Shown piece after piece: positions 38,690 to 50,295 of a stretch of DNA of 64,000 nt. Position numbers and translations under genes: made by a program. Under the pieces are notes generated by a model. That model was not told the origin of the DNA, searched no databases, and worked only from the letters and a program-made list of their open reading frames with translations. Numbering within the stretch: the stretch's first letter is position 1; each line of letters opens with the position of its first letter. The DNA comes from Synaphobranchus kaupii (Eukaryota > Chordata > Actinopteri > Anguilliformes > Synaphobranchidae), in assembly GCA_029718625.1 (NCBI GenBank), contig CM056378.1, positions 62,085,027-62,149,026 on the forward strand. Direction: 5' to 3'.

Positions 38690-40018
38690 TGAACACACAA
38701 ACCTGCACAAAGCTCTGTATCTGAACAAACACACCTGTGCAAACACCTGTATCTGAACAAACACACCTGCTGAAATCCCTGTATCTGAACACACACAAGC
38801 ACCGCCACAAATCCCTGTTCTTGAACACACACACCTGCACAAAGCCCTGCACCTGAACACACACACCTGCACAAAGCCCTGCACCTGAACACACACACCT
38901 GCACAAAGCCCTGTACCTGACCACACACATACCTACACAAAGTGGTGTACCTAAACACACACATGCGCAAAGCCCTGTACCTGAACACAAACACATGTGC
39001 AAAGGCCTGGACTTGAACAGTGACACCTGCACAAAGCCCTGTAACTGAACACACATACCTGTGCAAAGCCCTGTACCTGAACACACACACCTGTGCAAAC
39101 ACTTGTACCTGAACACACACACCTGCACAAATCCCTGTACCTGGACACATGCACAAAGCACTGTAACTGAACACACACACCTGCGCAAAGCCCTGTACCT
39201 GAACACACACACCTGTGCAAAGCCCTGTACCTGCACACACACACACCTGTGCAAAGCCCTGTACATGAACACACACACCTGTGCAAAGCCCTGTACCTGA
39301 ACACACACACCTGTGCAAACACCTGTATCTGAACAAACACACCTGCTGAAATCCCTGTATCTGAACACACACAAACACCTCCACAAATCCCTGTTCTTGA
39401 ACACACACACCTGCACAAAGCCCTGCACCTGAACACACACACCTGCACAAAGCCCTGCACCTGAACACACACACCTGCGCAAAGCCCTGTACCTGAACAC
39501 ACACACCTGTGCAAAGCCCTGTACCTGCACACACACACACCTGTGCAAAGCCCTGTACCTGAACACACACACCTGTGCAAACACCTGTATCTGAACAAAC
39601 ACACCTGCTGAAATCCCTGTATCTGAACACACACAAACACCTCCACAAATCCCTGTTCTTGAACACACACACCTGCACAAAGCCCTGCACCTGCACACAC
39701 ACACACCTGCGCAAAGCCCTGTACCTGAACACACACACCTGCACAAAGCCCTGTACCTGAACACACACACCTGTTCAAAGCCCTGTACCTGAACACACAC
39801 TCCTGTTCAAAGCCCTGTACCTGTACACACACACACCTGTGCAAAGCCCTGTACCTGAACACACACATACCTACACAAAGTCCTGTACCTAAACACACAC
39901 ACATGTGCAAAGCCCTGTACTTGAACACACGCAACTGTGCAAAGCCCTGTACCTGAACACACACACCTGCACAAAGCCCTGTACCTGGACACACACACCT
40001 GTGCAAAGCCCTGTACCT
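38690..40018 (-). repeat. 32-bp minisatellite array A (left part), intron of the FRS gene
   Basis: About 40 tandem units; plus-strand unit CCTGTACCTGAACACACA followed by CACCTGTGCAAAGC. It begins about 65 bp from the FRS exon acceptor. Because 32 is not a multiple of 3 and no stop occurs in any minus frame, each minus frame stays open for hundreds of codons with a 32-residue period; this is a repeat property, not a gene. A larger repeat is visible: segments with TGAAATCCCTGTATC recur at about 38768, 39347 and 39608. Confidence 0.9.
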
Positions 40019-40727
40019 TGTGGAAGTAAGCTGTTTTGTGAAACTGTTCTGTGGGCCCAAGAAAGCCTTATAAGCAAACTTTTATAAATAATTAAATAAT
40101 ACAGTCAAGATCTAGTGGAAAAGTACTGAGATGGGGGGTTGTGAGAGGGTGCAGGATAGCTCTCTGTCAGCAAGGACGAGGGCATCTAGCACACCAGTCA
40201 AAACAGGAATGTTTTCCTCCTGTGTTCCATAACTAAGCTGATAAGATAGATCATGCTGACCGAACAGGTGGGAAAAGAATAAAAAATAAGGGAAATTAAG
40301 GAAAATTTCATGGTCTGATTAAAAGGAGGAAAGGTCACAAACAATTTTATTTGATAGATCAAGAGTGCCCCCAAGCGCATAGGGTAAGAACAGGTCATAG
40401 AACATATTCATTTTTTGCCTAATTTGTTTTTGGATAAAATAAGATATTATGAAAGGGTGTTACCACATATTATTGGAGTATTAGTAACGTAAAGGAGGAG
40501 TTATGATATTGTATAAACTAATGTTTGTTTTTGTTCGGGGAATTCCGAATCCTCTGCGTAGGTTTGTGGTTTTGCCATGTTGAATCAACGTTTGACTGTT
40601 TAATAAAAGATTAAATTTAATAGAAGATTCTGCTATTTCCTTCATCTTTAATTTGAGAATTCTTCCACTCGAAAACCCATCTCAAATTGAACTTAATGAG
40701 GAGGGAGTCAAAGGACTTCCCTCCACA
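40019..40727 (+). repeat. 5' LTR of ERV2
   Basis: 709 bp, TGTGGAAGTAAGCTG to CTTCCCTCCACA. TATAAA at 40512-40517 and AATAAA at 40602-40607 place U3, R and U5. It differs from the 3' LTR at only a few sites when the solo LTR inside the latter is ignored. Confidence 0.9.
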
Positions 40728-40730
40728 TAT

Positions 40731-40748
40731 TTGGCAAGCCAGCCAGGA
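40731..40748 (+). promoter_or_regulatory. Putative primer-binding site of ERV2
   Basis: TTGGCAAGCCAGCCAGGA three bases after the LTR end. A TGG start near this distance is usual for tRNA primer sites. I could not match it confidently to a particular tRNA. Confidence 0.4.
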
Positions 40749-41958
40749 CTCCAAAATCCCGGGAAGGATGCAGGAGGGAACCAACGGCGTGCGGTGTTTT
40801 ATCTTCAAGTTAGAGTCAATAGTGAGAGGTAAGCAGACACCTTTTTCATAAAAAGTCTGCAGAGAGGAATTACCCGCACTCCGTTGGCCCCAAGTGTGGT
40901 CCTACACCGGTGACGGGGCTCCAGTGGGTGAGTGGAAAGAAAAAAAAAAATAATAATAATATAATAATTTAAATTAATAAGTAAATAGATAGGATAAATA
41001 GGTAGAAAAATTATTGTGATGAAGTGAAATAAGCAGAAGTGTTGTGTGATATTTTGTGATTTTTGAGCGCTGAGTGTGATATTTTGTGGTTTTTGAGCTC
41101 TGAGAAAAAGGAAAAAGTTTGAGCTCTGAGAAAAAGATTTTGTGATTTATGACAACACTGTGGGGGAGCAATGGGCTCCAAGTTAGCTAACCAAAAACTC
41201 TGAAATACCGAGCAATTCCGGGTTGTGGGTCGCGTAGAGGTTGTGTGTAAAGGGACGCCTTTCCCTTCAAAGTCCGCCACAAACGGTGAATAGAGTGAAG
41301 CAGTTGAAAGATACTGCCACTGCTATATTACGGTAGGGACAATTAGGGAAGCAGTGTTGTGAGAAAATAAAAATAAAAAATAAAAAAACTATTTTAAAAA
41401 AAAAGTTATGTTGTGTGGCCAAATAATTTACTATTGTTAATAATACTATAGTTTTTGTTATAATTTTTTGTAAATAGTACTATATGTATATACATATATC
41501 TCAATTAATCAAATTAGAACATTACCATAGATCCATTGCACGGGTTGTACAATCAAACTGAACATAATCGATTAAACAATACTGTAACAGGAGAACAATA
41601 GAAAAAAGATAAGGTGTGCTAACATTATATGATAATTTGTTGTATTTTGGATGCTGTATATAATGCTGAAGGAAATTATGTAAATAACAGGGTTTTACTT
41701 AGATAGATAGTACTCCACTAGAAAAGTGGAAATATTATGTGCATGTTATTGTGTATGTTATTGTGGGAAAAGATACAGTGGGAGAATAATTAACATGAGA
41801 ACAGTTATATGGAGTGAAATCTCTGTGCTGCCATTCAGGGATTGATAAATTCCTACCCATGGCCATAGAAACAGGAGAAACATTTGAAATATGTTTAGAC
41901 TGGTGGGCAGACGGAGCCGTTTGGCTGGAGTGTACCCCAGTGAGGGAATTGAGAACTG

Positions 41959-42622
41959 TTGTGTTAAGCTCGACCGGTCATGGTCTAGTGGTGACTGTCT
42001 CAAGCCTGCCCTCATGGCTGTATTGGCCCCTGCCTCTGTTTAGCCCTTAGCTATGCTGCCATAGCCTTATTCTGCCGGGGTTTCCTTATCGCAGCAGACA
42101 CCTCTGTCTCTCCTGCTGCGCTTGTTCTGCTACCATCTGAACCCCCTAACAATGTTTTTTCTTTTTCTTCCTCTTCCCTGCTCTGGGCACCTGCCCGGAG
42201 CTCTAGCCCAAGTTTCCAGAGTTTCCCGCGTCTTTCCCCCGCCCCCCCTCCTGGCCCGGAGCTCCAGCCCAAGACCAGCTAGGCGTCCCCCACCTGCCAC
42301 TGCTGATCTCTACATGATGGAGTCATCTGTATCGAATACCTCCCTATGACATAATCAACCCATAGGCCAGTGGAGGATGGGCATCCCCCCCAATAGCCGG
42401 GTTCCTCTCGAGATTTCTTCCCATCGGGGAGTTTTTTCTCGCCACAGTATGAGGGTTTTTCTCTCCTACTAGAGTTTTTACCTCTGCTATCTGGGGGCTT
42501 AGAGCTGGCTTAGAGCTGGCATTTCCCATTTCCCCTTTCCTCCCCTTTCTGTTCTGTAAAGCGTCTTTGTGACAGTCATCTGTGAAAAGCGCTATATAAA
42601 TAAAATTGAATTGAATTGAATT
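41959..42622 (+). mobile_element. 3' end of a non-LTR retrotransposon in the ERV2 leader
   Basis: Absent from ERV1 at the same place. Flanked by GAACTG (41953-41958 and 42623-42628). The last 100 bp, TGTAAAGCGTCTTTGTGACA to GCGCTATATAAATAAA and an (ATTGA)n tail, are a typical fish LINE 3' end. No reverse transcriptase frame; the insertion is 5'-truncated. Confidence 0.75.
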
Positions 42623-42873
42623 GAACTGAAGAGGTAGAAGGGGAAGTTGAGCAGGGGCATTCAGGGGGAGGAGCCACACGAGTCAAGTGGGAACTAACAG
42701 GATTAAAGGTAAAGGCGTGGCTACCAAGAACAGAGTGGTCCCCTGAATTATAAAAATAATAAGAATAAATCAATTAAGAATAAATCAATTAAGAATAAAT
42801 TAATTATTTTTATTTTTAAAATTTAATTTTTTTAAAATTTTTTATTTTATTTTAAAAAGAAAACATGGAGGCA

Positions 42874-43221
42874 AAGTTATTATAGTTGTAAGTTTTTCAT
42901 TTAGTTTTTATTTTTATTAGTTTTTAATTTCACTTTCTAATTGAGGGAGAGAAATTAAATATTGGTTTTGAATGTTTTAAATTACTCTATATGCAATCCA
43001 GATTTCAGATCACAGATCAGGAAGAGGATCAAAAACTAAAACTAAAAAGAATTCATGATTCATTTTTATTTTTATTTCAGTTCGTTTTGCACCACTACAG
43101 TACAGTTTTAGTTTTGTTTTAAAAGTAACTTTAATTTTTATTTTTATTTCAGTTAACTAAAATGTTTTTTTTATTTTTAGTTTCAGTTTTAGTTTAACTT
43201 TCAGTTAACTAGAATAAGCTT
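42874..43221. mobile_element. AT-rich MITE in the ERV2 leader
   Basis: Absent from ERV1. Ends AAGTTATTATAGTT and, reverse-complemented, AAGCTTATTCTAGTT form imperfect inverted repeats. The interior is rich in TTTAGTTTTTATTTT and its complement. Superfamily not assigned. Confidence 0.5.
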
Positions 43222-43311
43222 GCATGGGCTAAAGAAAAATAAGGATTTGAAAACGCAGAAGGGCGAGATTTTAAAGACACCTCTCTCCTGCATGATTTTT
43301 TCAAACAGACT

Positions 43312-45579
43312 ATGAAAAAATGGGAAAAGTGGACAAGAGGTGGTCCCTTGGTATGGCCTAAGGAAGGCATTTTGGATTTCAATACCTGCAATCAGTGGAA
43401 GAAATTTTGTGTAGTAAAGAGAGTAAGAGCCGGAAAGGAAAGTTGCGAACTTACAGAGCACATCTAAATCAATGGAAACATGAGTCTTTCAGACGGAGAG
43501 CGACTGTGGAGAAGGAGGGGCACCAGCCGAAAGTGAACCCCCAGCCAGCAGCATCAGAGAGACCACCAGAAGGATGGCGACCGGCGAATGGAGCTACAGG
43601 CCTGTATCTTCTATTGAACAGCACTACCACTGGGGAACAAGAAGATTTGAGCCAGGGGCCTGAGACTACTGTGAGGATGAGGCCAGAGTTGGTGAAAGTG
43701 AAAGGGAACCTGGATGTACAAGGGAATTTGGAAACCATTTTAATAAGATCAAAAGGTACAGCAGCATGCCCAGAAGAAGGAGAATCAGAGACAGCCCAGA
43801 GTGACAACTGAGGAAACGAGGGAAATTCTGAAAATAGCACACCATGCCCACACCTCCACACACCTCATGGCAGGCCAGAGAATCAGGGAATGACAAGATG
43901 CAAGAAAGAAACAGTCAAATCGCAGAGGGCACATCGTGAATCTGAAGAGAGCAGCAAGCTAGGATGTGCCACTGGATATCAACAGGCAATGGAAGAAGTA
44001 GAGGATGAGATGTGGGAGGAAGAAACGAAACCGAAAGGAGGAGCAAGAAGAGCTGGAAGAGACCCAAGGAGAGGAGAATATTACATCAAAGGGAAAGTGA
44101 AACTAAGGTCAACTGCCATTCCCAAAGATGAATCAAGCTCCTCTAATAGTGAAGACTCAGATGAAAATGCAATAAGGAAGAAAAAGAAAGTAACAAAGGA
44201 AATGCTGAAACAAACCCTAAAGGAGGTGAAAAAAGCAGAACAAGCATTCCTGCGCGAAGGAGGGTACTCGCAGCAACGAGTTCAAGAATTGAAGCAGGAC
44301 GATATCAGTAGTGATATCCAGAACAGTGCCAAGCAAAATCCTCAGGAAGAGCGGCAGAAGAAGGAGAGCATCTGCTCGATACAATCCAGGGGAAGAAGGA
44401 GACGAAGAGGATGAAGAAACCTTCCTGGCCCCATTGCAAGTCCTACCCCAACCAGGGAGACAACAGCCACTCACTAAGTACACCCCATGGTCATCGATGG
44501 ACCTGGAGAACATGGTCAAGGATTTATCGAAAACAACAGAGGGAGCAGGACCATGGATAGCGAAGGTAGAGATGAAGACGACTCACCTGCCCCTGTGCAT
44601 GGGAGATGTTAAGCAGCTACTAGTAAGATGTGTGGGGCACCAGGTCACTGAAATAATGGACCTAGCAGGCCTGAAAGGAATTATGGACACTCACAAGATG
44701 GACGGGGAAGCATTCAGCAGGCACAGACCATGTGTGTGGGCCGCGTTGAGGGGAGTGTTTCCACATAAATCAAGCCTTGCAGATATAACGAGTGCAGAAC
44801 TAAAAGAAGGAGAGGACATCCATTATTTTATCAACAGGATGCAGGAGACATGGAAAACAAACATGGGACAGCCATTTGATGCATCACAAGGAACATCGAC
44901 AATGTTCTTTCACATGTTGTGTAAAGCATTGCCCGAACCAGTGATAAAGGCCCTAAGCAAGGTTGTGGGGCTTTCCCAGGAGAATTGGGATAAACAAAGA
45001 GCCCATCTTGTCCACCACATGACGCTGCACAGAGAAAGTATGAAGACCTCAGAAGGGCAGAATAAATCTCTAAAGAAGAAACTGTTACTTCTCCAGATAG
45101 CCGAAAGGGAGAAAGAAGATCAGGGAATTCAAGCAGCAGTGATAACCCAGCAGATACAGGCACCCCCACCCTCACAACAAGTCCAAGGAGGACAGGGCCC
45201 ATCCATCGAATGGGCTGGACCAAATTTCCAAAGGCCAGTGTTCCCATGGACGAACCAGGGCCAGTGGCAGCAGAAAGATTGCTGGAAATGCGGAAAGATA
45301 GGACACTGGGCCAGGAATTGTCAGAGAGGAAGAGGAAGGGGAGGATTCCAATCAAGAGGCAGCATGAACCAAGGAGCAAACCCTGGGTGGTGGCCATCAT
45401 CATCGTCATCGTACCCCGCCAATGCCATCATATCAAGGACCCGAGAACCAGATAGCAGTGACCCCACAGCAAAACATGAATGGGCAGCAGCAGGGATGGC
45501 AGCCACAGCAGACACAACAGCCACAACAACAATGGGGATTGAGTCCCCAACAGAATCCCCTTCAATAGGGATGCCTTGA
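43312..45579 (+). pseudogene. ERV2 gag
   Basis: Starts at ATG 43312 (MKKWEKWTRGGPLVW). Frame changes occur at about 43395-43490 and after the stop at 43809-43811, then at about 44300. From 44311 a single frame of 422 codons covers capsid (WSSMDLENMVKDLSK, GLKGIMDTHKMDGEAF, GLSQENWDKQRAHLVHH) and nucleocapsid, with one intact CCHC knuckle CWKCGKIGHWARNC followed by an RGRGRGGF tail. A coiled-coil-like stretch (NKSLKKKLLLLQIAEREKE) lies between them. Gag would build the particle; the matrix half is broken, so the protein cannot be made whole. Confidence 0.8.
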
Positions 45580-46980
45580 GAATCCTACACCCCTAGGAGC
45601 AGAGGGAGAGTGTGAAGCAAAGGAAATGCTATCTATAACATCCAGCTGTGCCACAAATGAACCACAAATTGATATTCTCATAAGAGGGAAAACATGCAAC
45701 TTTTTAATAGATACTGGGGCAACATACTATTAGTCTGGAAGGGGGCACATTTGCCACTTACAACACCATATTAAAGCAAAAGGATTTTCAGGGATAACAC
45801 AAACTGTTCCATTTACCGAAGAGCAAAAACTGTCAGTGGGGGAGCAGCAAATTGCGGCAAGACTCCTATATACCCCTAATGTACCGTAAACTTGCTAGGC
45901 AGGGATCTGCTGTGCTAAGAGATTTGTGCCTAAATAAAGCAGGAAGACACCAAATTGAATGGCTCCCAGAAACAGAATCAGCTTTCACTGGACTTAAGCA
46001 AGCATTACAAACAGCAGTACTGACCCAAAAAGAGCAAGAAAGAAACAAATCCATTGCCTATTACAGTACAAGACTGGATACCGTAGCAAGAGGACTACAT
46101 ACATGTGAGAAAGGACTGGCAGCAGCCGCCTTTGCAGTAGAGAAAGCAACGCCAATAACGGCAGGGCATGAAGTTACCCTGTACGTGTCACATGCAGTAG
46201 AAGCACTACTCAGTAGAGGGAAATCGTCCCTAACTCATCGGAGAGTATCAGGATATGAGATCCTAATCACACAGCCAGGATTGACCATTATCAGATGCAA
46301 AGCTGTGAACCCAGCGGAATTAATAGTGACCCCCAGAAGAAGGCCAACCACATGAATGTGAAAGAATGGTGGAAGCAGAAGCAAGAGCAAGAGAAGACCT
46401 ACACCAAGAACCACTGGTGGCTCCGGACCACGTGTTCTTTGTGGACGGTTCATCATCCTTTGATCCCCAACACAGGAAAAAGGAGAGCCGGATATGCTGT
46501 AGTACAACAAGAAGGGCCATGGACATATCAAACGATCGAAGAATCAGCTCTAAGCCCAGGGACAAGTGCCTAACAAGCAGAACTGGTAGCCCTAGCAAGG
46601 GTCTGTAGAAGGGGTACAGGACACACCGTTAATATCTACTGTGACTCAGCGTATGCTTGTGGGGTATATAGTACACATTTTGGGGAATATGTGCAAGACG
46701 AGAGTTTCTCACTGCAGGGGGAAACCGTATAAAAAACATTTTTGAGGTAAAAGAACTGTTGGAGGTCATGAAACAACCCGCAAAAATTATAATTATAAAG
46801 TGCGGAGCACATACAGGCGGAACAGACCCTGTGTCAGCAGGAAACGATTATGCAGATAAAGCTGCTAAACTAGCAGCAGAGGAGTTGGAGTACTGGCCTA
46901 CAGCAGATCAACAGGTGTTTCTGAATGTAGAAGCACAAGAGGCTTCTACAATGTCAGAAAAGGTGGATTGGGAAAAATAG
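45580..46980 (+). pseudogene. ERV2 pro-pol, deleted from protease to RNase H
   Basis: Protease start with LIDTGAT (about 45703-45725), then stops and a shifted VPFTEEQKLSVGEQQIAAR. At about 45900 the protease end jumps to the RT connection domain (LCLNKAGRHQIEWLPE), so the 2H-like spacer and all RT catalytic motifs are deleted. RNase H follows in pieces: VDGSSSFDPQHRK, QAELVALARVC, YCDSAYACGV and GGTDPVSAGNDYADKAAK. The D-E-D residues are identifiable but spread over frames with stops. Confidence 0.75.
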
Positions 46981-48059
46981 AGGATGTGGGTTAGATAAGT
47001 CTACAGGAATATGGCGGCAATGTACAGGGAAAGCAGGGAAAGCAATCGCACCAAGCGCAGTAATAGAGGTCATTTGCAGAGCTGCCCATGGTGTTGGCCA
47101 CTCTGCAAGGGGGGAGATGATGAGAGAAATACAGAAACATTGGTTTATACTAGCATGATATCAAGAGGCAAAATTTGTCAGGAAGTAAGGTAAAGTTGAT
47201 AATGGACTATGTAGATATGATCGATCATTGATATATTCATTGCTATATTTTCAAGCATTCCCCACTGCGCATGCAGATTCTAAAACTGTAGCTAAAGCCT
47301 TGGCAAGAGAAATTTTTGCCCAGATTCGGGGTCTGTCAGACCCTGAGCAGCGACAATGGTTCTAAAAACTAAATTACAGAAAATATGTAGGCAAACAGGG
47401 ATGAGATGAGTACAAGGTCTACCATTAGCACTCATGGCCATGATAAATAGTCAGAATAGATTTATCCATTTGACACCCCATGATCACACATATTACATAC
47501 ACTGACTGCATGAAGAAAAGAACAACTCAAAGGGGACATAATAAAGCCCCAACTGACTAAAGGCCCTTAGGATAGATAAAACAGACACATAAATAGATTA
47601 AGGAAAAGGGCGAAGAAGGTAGGAGACGCCTGAGTGAAGTGCTAGTAACCTCTCCTCAGGCTTCTTAGAATATGGGCTCCTAAGAAGAGGAAGAAGACAT
47701 TACAAGTATAATCCAATTCTTTTTATATAATCTTTGTATAATTATAGCGAATCAAAATGAGATGATCATTAAAAATCATTAAATACAGTAGCTTTTTGAT
47801 TAACTTTTGATATTTTTGATTAACTTTTTGATATTTTTGATTAACTTTTTGATATTCTTGATATTTACTTTTTGATAGATCATCTGTTAATTAGAGGAAG
47901 TATTAACTTAGTTAAATTATGCATGAAACTAATCAACTACAAATGTTTATTTTTATCATACAATACAATATCATACAATACAAATGTCATAACATAACCC
48001 CACCACCAGGCGAAGTATCAACAAGAGAATGTGAGACCGAATGGTCTCAAAGGGGGGAA
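46981..48059 (+). pseudogene. ERV2 integrase remnant and 3' end; no env seen
   Basis: Integrase blocks at about 47245-47350 (FPTAHADSKTVAKALAREIF) and 47420-47490 (LALMAMINSQNRF, LTPHDHTYY) with deletions and stops; the DDE residues cannot all be placed. From 47560 to 48045 there is AT-rich DNA with a repeated TTGATATTTTTGATTAACT-type run at about 47795-47875 and no env-like signal, membrane segment or CWLC-type motif. A purine tract AAAGGGGGGAA at 48049-48059 precedes the LTR. Confidence 0.65.
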
Positions 48060-49284
48060 TGTGGAAGTAAGCTGTTTTGTGAAACTGTTCTGTAGGCCCA
48101 AGAAAGCCTCATAAGCAAACTTTTATAAATAATTAAATAATACAGTCAAGATCTAGTGGAAAAGTACTGAGATGGGGGGTTGTGAGAGGGTGCAGGATAG
48201 CTCTCTGTCCGCAAGGTGTGAAGGAATTTTCTGTTTTACAATATGTGTGTATTATCATAAAGACAATCACATGATTATCATTAAGCATTTAATATAATAG
48301 ATCAATTATATATTGAGTTAAGTAATTAAATAATGTATTCTTTGTGAACACTGAGTAGGTCATGGTTCACTCCCTCTGTGTCTCTCTTTCACAAACTGCT
48401 GAGAACAGGCAGATGTTTTCGTTACTTGTTTTGAAGGTTATTGATAGTTATAGAAAGACAAAACACCAAGAATTGGATACCCTTGTCTCTGTATGTTTAG
48501 AAACCGCCCCTCAGTAAAGCAACGATATTGTGTATAAATCGATATTGTGTATAAATCTCCTCTGTATGCTGTTTTTAGGTCAGACAGATTCTGATGAGAC
48601 TCTCTCTCATTCTAAGTTTATCTCCAATAAACTGAAATTCTTTTTCTTATTCTATTACATCGGTTTGTTGTGGTTCTGTTTGGACAGACTTGCTCACTGT
48701 GGGTTGAAAGGGAAAAATCCACGACAAAGGACGAGGGCATCTAAGCACACCAGTCAAAACAGGAATGTTTTCCTCCTGTGTTCCATAATTAAGCTGATAA
48801 GATAGATCATGCTGACCGAACAGGTGGGAAAAGAATAAAAAATAAGGGAAATTAAGGAAAATTTCATGGTCTGATTAAAAGGAGGAAAGGTCACAAACAA
48901 TTTTATTTGATAGATCAAGAGTGCCCCCAAGCGCATAGGGTAAGAACAGGTCATAGAACATATAAATTTTTTGCCTAATTTGTTATTGGATAAAATACGA
49001 TATTATGAAAGGGTGTTACCACATATTATTGGAGTATTAGTAACGTAAAGGAGGAGTTATGATATTGTATAAACTAATGTTTGTTTTTGTTCGGGGAATT
49101 CCGAATCCTCTGCGTAGGTTTGTGGTTTTCCCATGTTGAATCAACGTTTGACCGTTTAAATAAAAGATTAAATTTAATAGATGATTCTGCTATTTCCTTC
49201 ATCTTTAATTTGAGAATTCTTCCACTCGAAAACCCATCTCAAATTGAACTTAATGAGGAGGGAGTCAAAGGACTTCCCTCCACA
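48060..49284 (+). repeat. 3' LTR of ERV2 with a solo LTR inside
   Basis: TGTGGAAG to CTTCCCTCCACA. It is 1225 bp because of a 510-bp insertion plus its 4-bp duplication; without them it is 711 bp and matches the 5' LTR closely. Confidence 0.9.
48217..48726 (+). mobile_element. Solo LTR of a different retroelement
   Basis: TGTGAAGGAATTTTCTG to ATCCACGACA, with AAGG duplicated on both sides (48213-48216 and 48727-48730). The empty site is visible in the 5' LTR (GCAAGGACGAGG). It contains TATAAA twice (about 48533 and 48552) and AATAAA at 48626-48631, in LTR order. A solo LTR arises by recombination between the two LTRs of a provirus. It is unrelated to the other LTRs here. Confidence 0.85.
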
Positions 49285-49433
49285 ACCTGAACACACACAC
49301 CTGCACAAAGTCCTGTACCTCAATACACACACCTGCACAAAGCCCTGTACCTGAACACACACACAAGTACAAAGCCCTGTACCTGAACAGACACACACCT
49401 GTGCAAAGCCCTGTACCTGAACACAATAGGGCT
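49285..49433 (-). repeat. 32-bp minisatellite array A, continuation after ERV2
   Basis: Four to five units continuing the array after the ACCT duplication. It then breaks at AATAGGGCTGTCAAC. Confidence 0.9.
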
Positions 49434-50295
49434 GTCAACACTGGCCAAAAATCACATTTGAATATTCCTTCTGAAAAAACACATAAGTTTGAATATATAT
49501 TCGAATATCTATTACAATTTTAAAATGTTACAATTTTACCAACTTTCGGGCTGTGTTATTGCACGTTAGGTCCACAAGAGGGCAACCAATACAACAAGAC
49601 ACATAACTAGTATAGGTAGCTACATTTTATTTGAACATAAACATGAACGCACTCAGGTTTGAAAAAAAAAAAAGTGCTAAAAACCTGTTAACATTCGAGA
49701 TGGCTTTAAAATCTACATATACACTTTTATAATGCTTTTGTTTGAATACAATTAAGGCACACAATTTCTGAACACACACACCTGTGCAAAGCCCTGTACC
49801 TGAACACACACACCTGTGCAAAGAACTGTACCAGAACACACACCTGCTATTAAATGAAAGTGCCGTGTCCGTCCAGTACAAGCATAGCAATGACCCGTAT
49901 GCAGCATCTTCCGTTTTCAACAGAGGAGACGCTAAAATTTGAGATTTATTTTTGGTTTAACACAACCCAAGTTGAAAGGAAGACAGAGGCTGCATTTGAG
50001 AAAGGAAGGATCCTTTAGATCGCATGAACTGGAAATAGTTTCCGGGCAGCCATGCTAAGGACCGTTCAAATTTCTTATATTGAGAAGGAAAGGAGCTTCA
50101 CAATTCCTTTTATCCGTCCTTTCAGAAAGGATGCTCTGGACTATCCTTTTCAGGAGGAAGGTAGTATTCGCGCCCCACAATCCAATGTTTTCATAAGCAT
50201 CTATGTTTTCTGGAATCTACCGAATTCAAACAAGGTGAACATCTGAAAAATGCCGGAAATCTACATGTGAATAGCTAGTATTGTTGATTAGTATT
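49434..50295. other. Non-coding stretch with hAT-like start and a few minisatellite units
   Basis: TAGGGCTGTCAACACTGGCC at about 49426 looks like a hAT-type terminus, with TTCGAATA-rich sequence after it. 49765-49845 contains two to three copies of the 32-bp unit, so array A was split here as well. No gene; the short frames lack family features. Confidence 0.4.

Larger units (their letters stand above)
40749..43311 (+). other. ERV2 leader with two later insertions
   Basis: Non-coding leader with candidate splice donor GAGGTAAGC at about 40825, collinear with the ERV1 leader except for the insertions at 41959-42622 and 42874-43221. Frames in this stretch are not supported as genes. Confidence 0.7.
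40019..49284 (+). mobile_element. ERV2, endogenous retrovirus inserted in the 32-bp minisatellite
   Basis: Full structure: 5' LTR 40019-40727, leader, gag, truncated pro-pol, integrase remnant, purine tract, 3' LTR 48060-49284. The 4-bp target ACCT is duplicated (40015-40018 and 49285-49288), and the minisatellite phase continues across it. No env is recognisable in the last 500 bp before the 3' LTR. It is the same family as ERV1 but much less decayed. Later insertions are a LINE 3' end, a MITE and a solo LTR. Confidence 0.9.

Noticed and set aside
38690..40018. CRISPR-like regular repeats
   Set aside because: Adjacent 32-bp units without unique spacers in a eukaryotic intron; this is a minisatellite.
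38605..40060. Minus-strand frames of 369-387 codons rich in Cys, Val and Arg
   Set aside because: They are the 32-nt minisatellite read in frames that lack stop codons; the three frames give the same peptides out of phase and similar frames appear in array B.
47560..48045. Possible env of ERV2
   Set aside because: Short AT-rich DNA with stops in all frames and no signal peptide, membrane segment or surface-protein motif.
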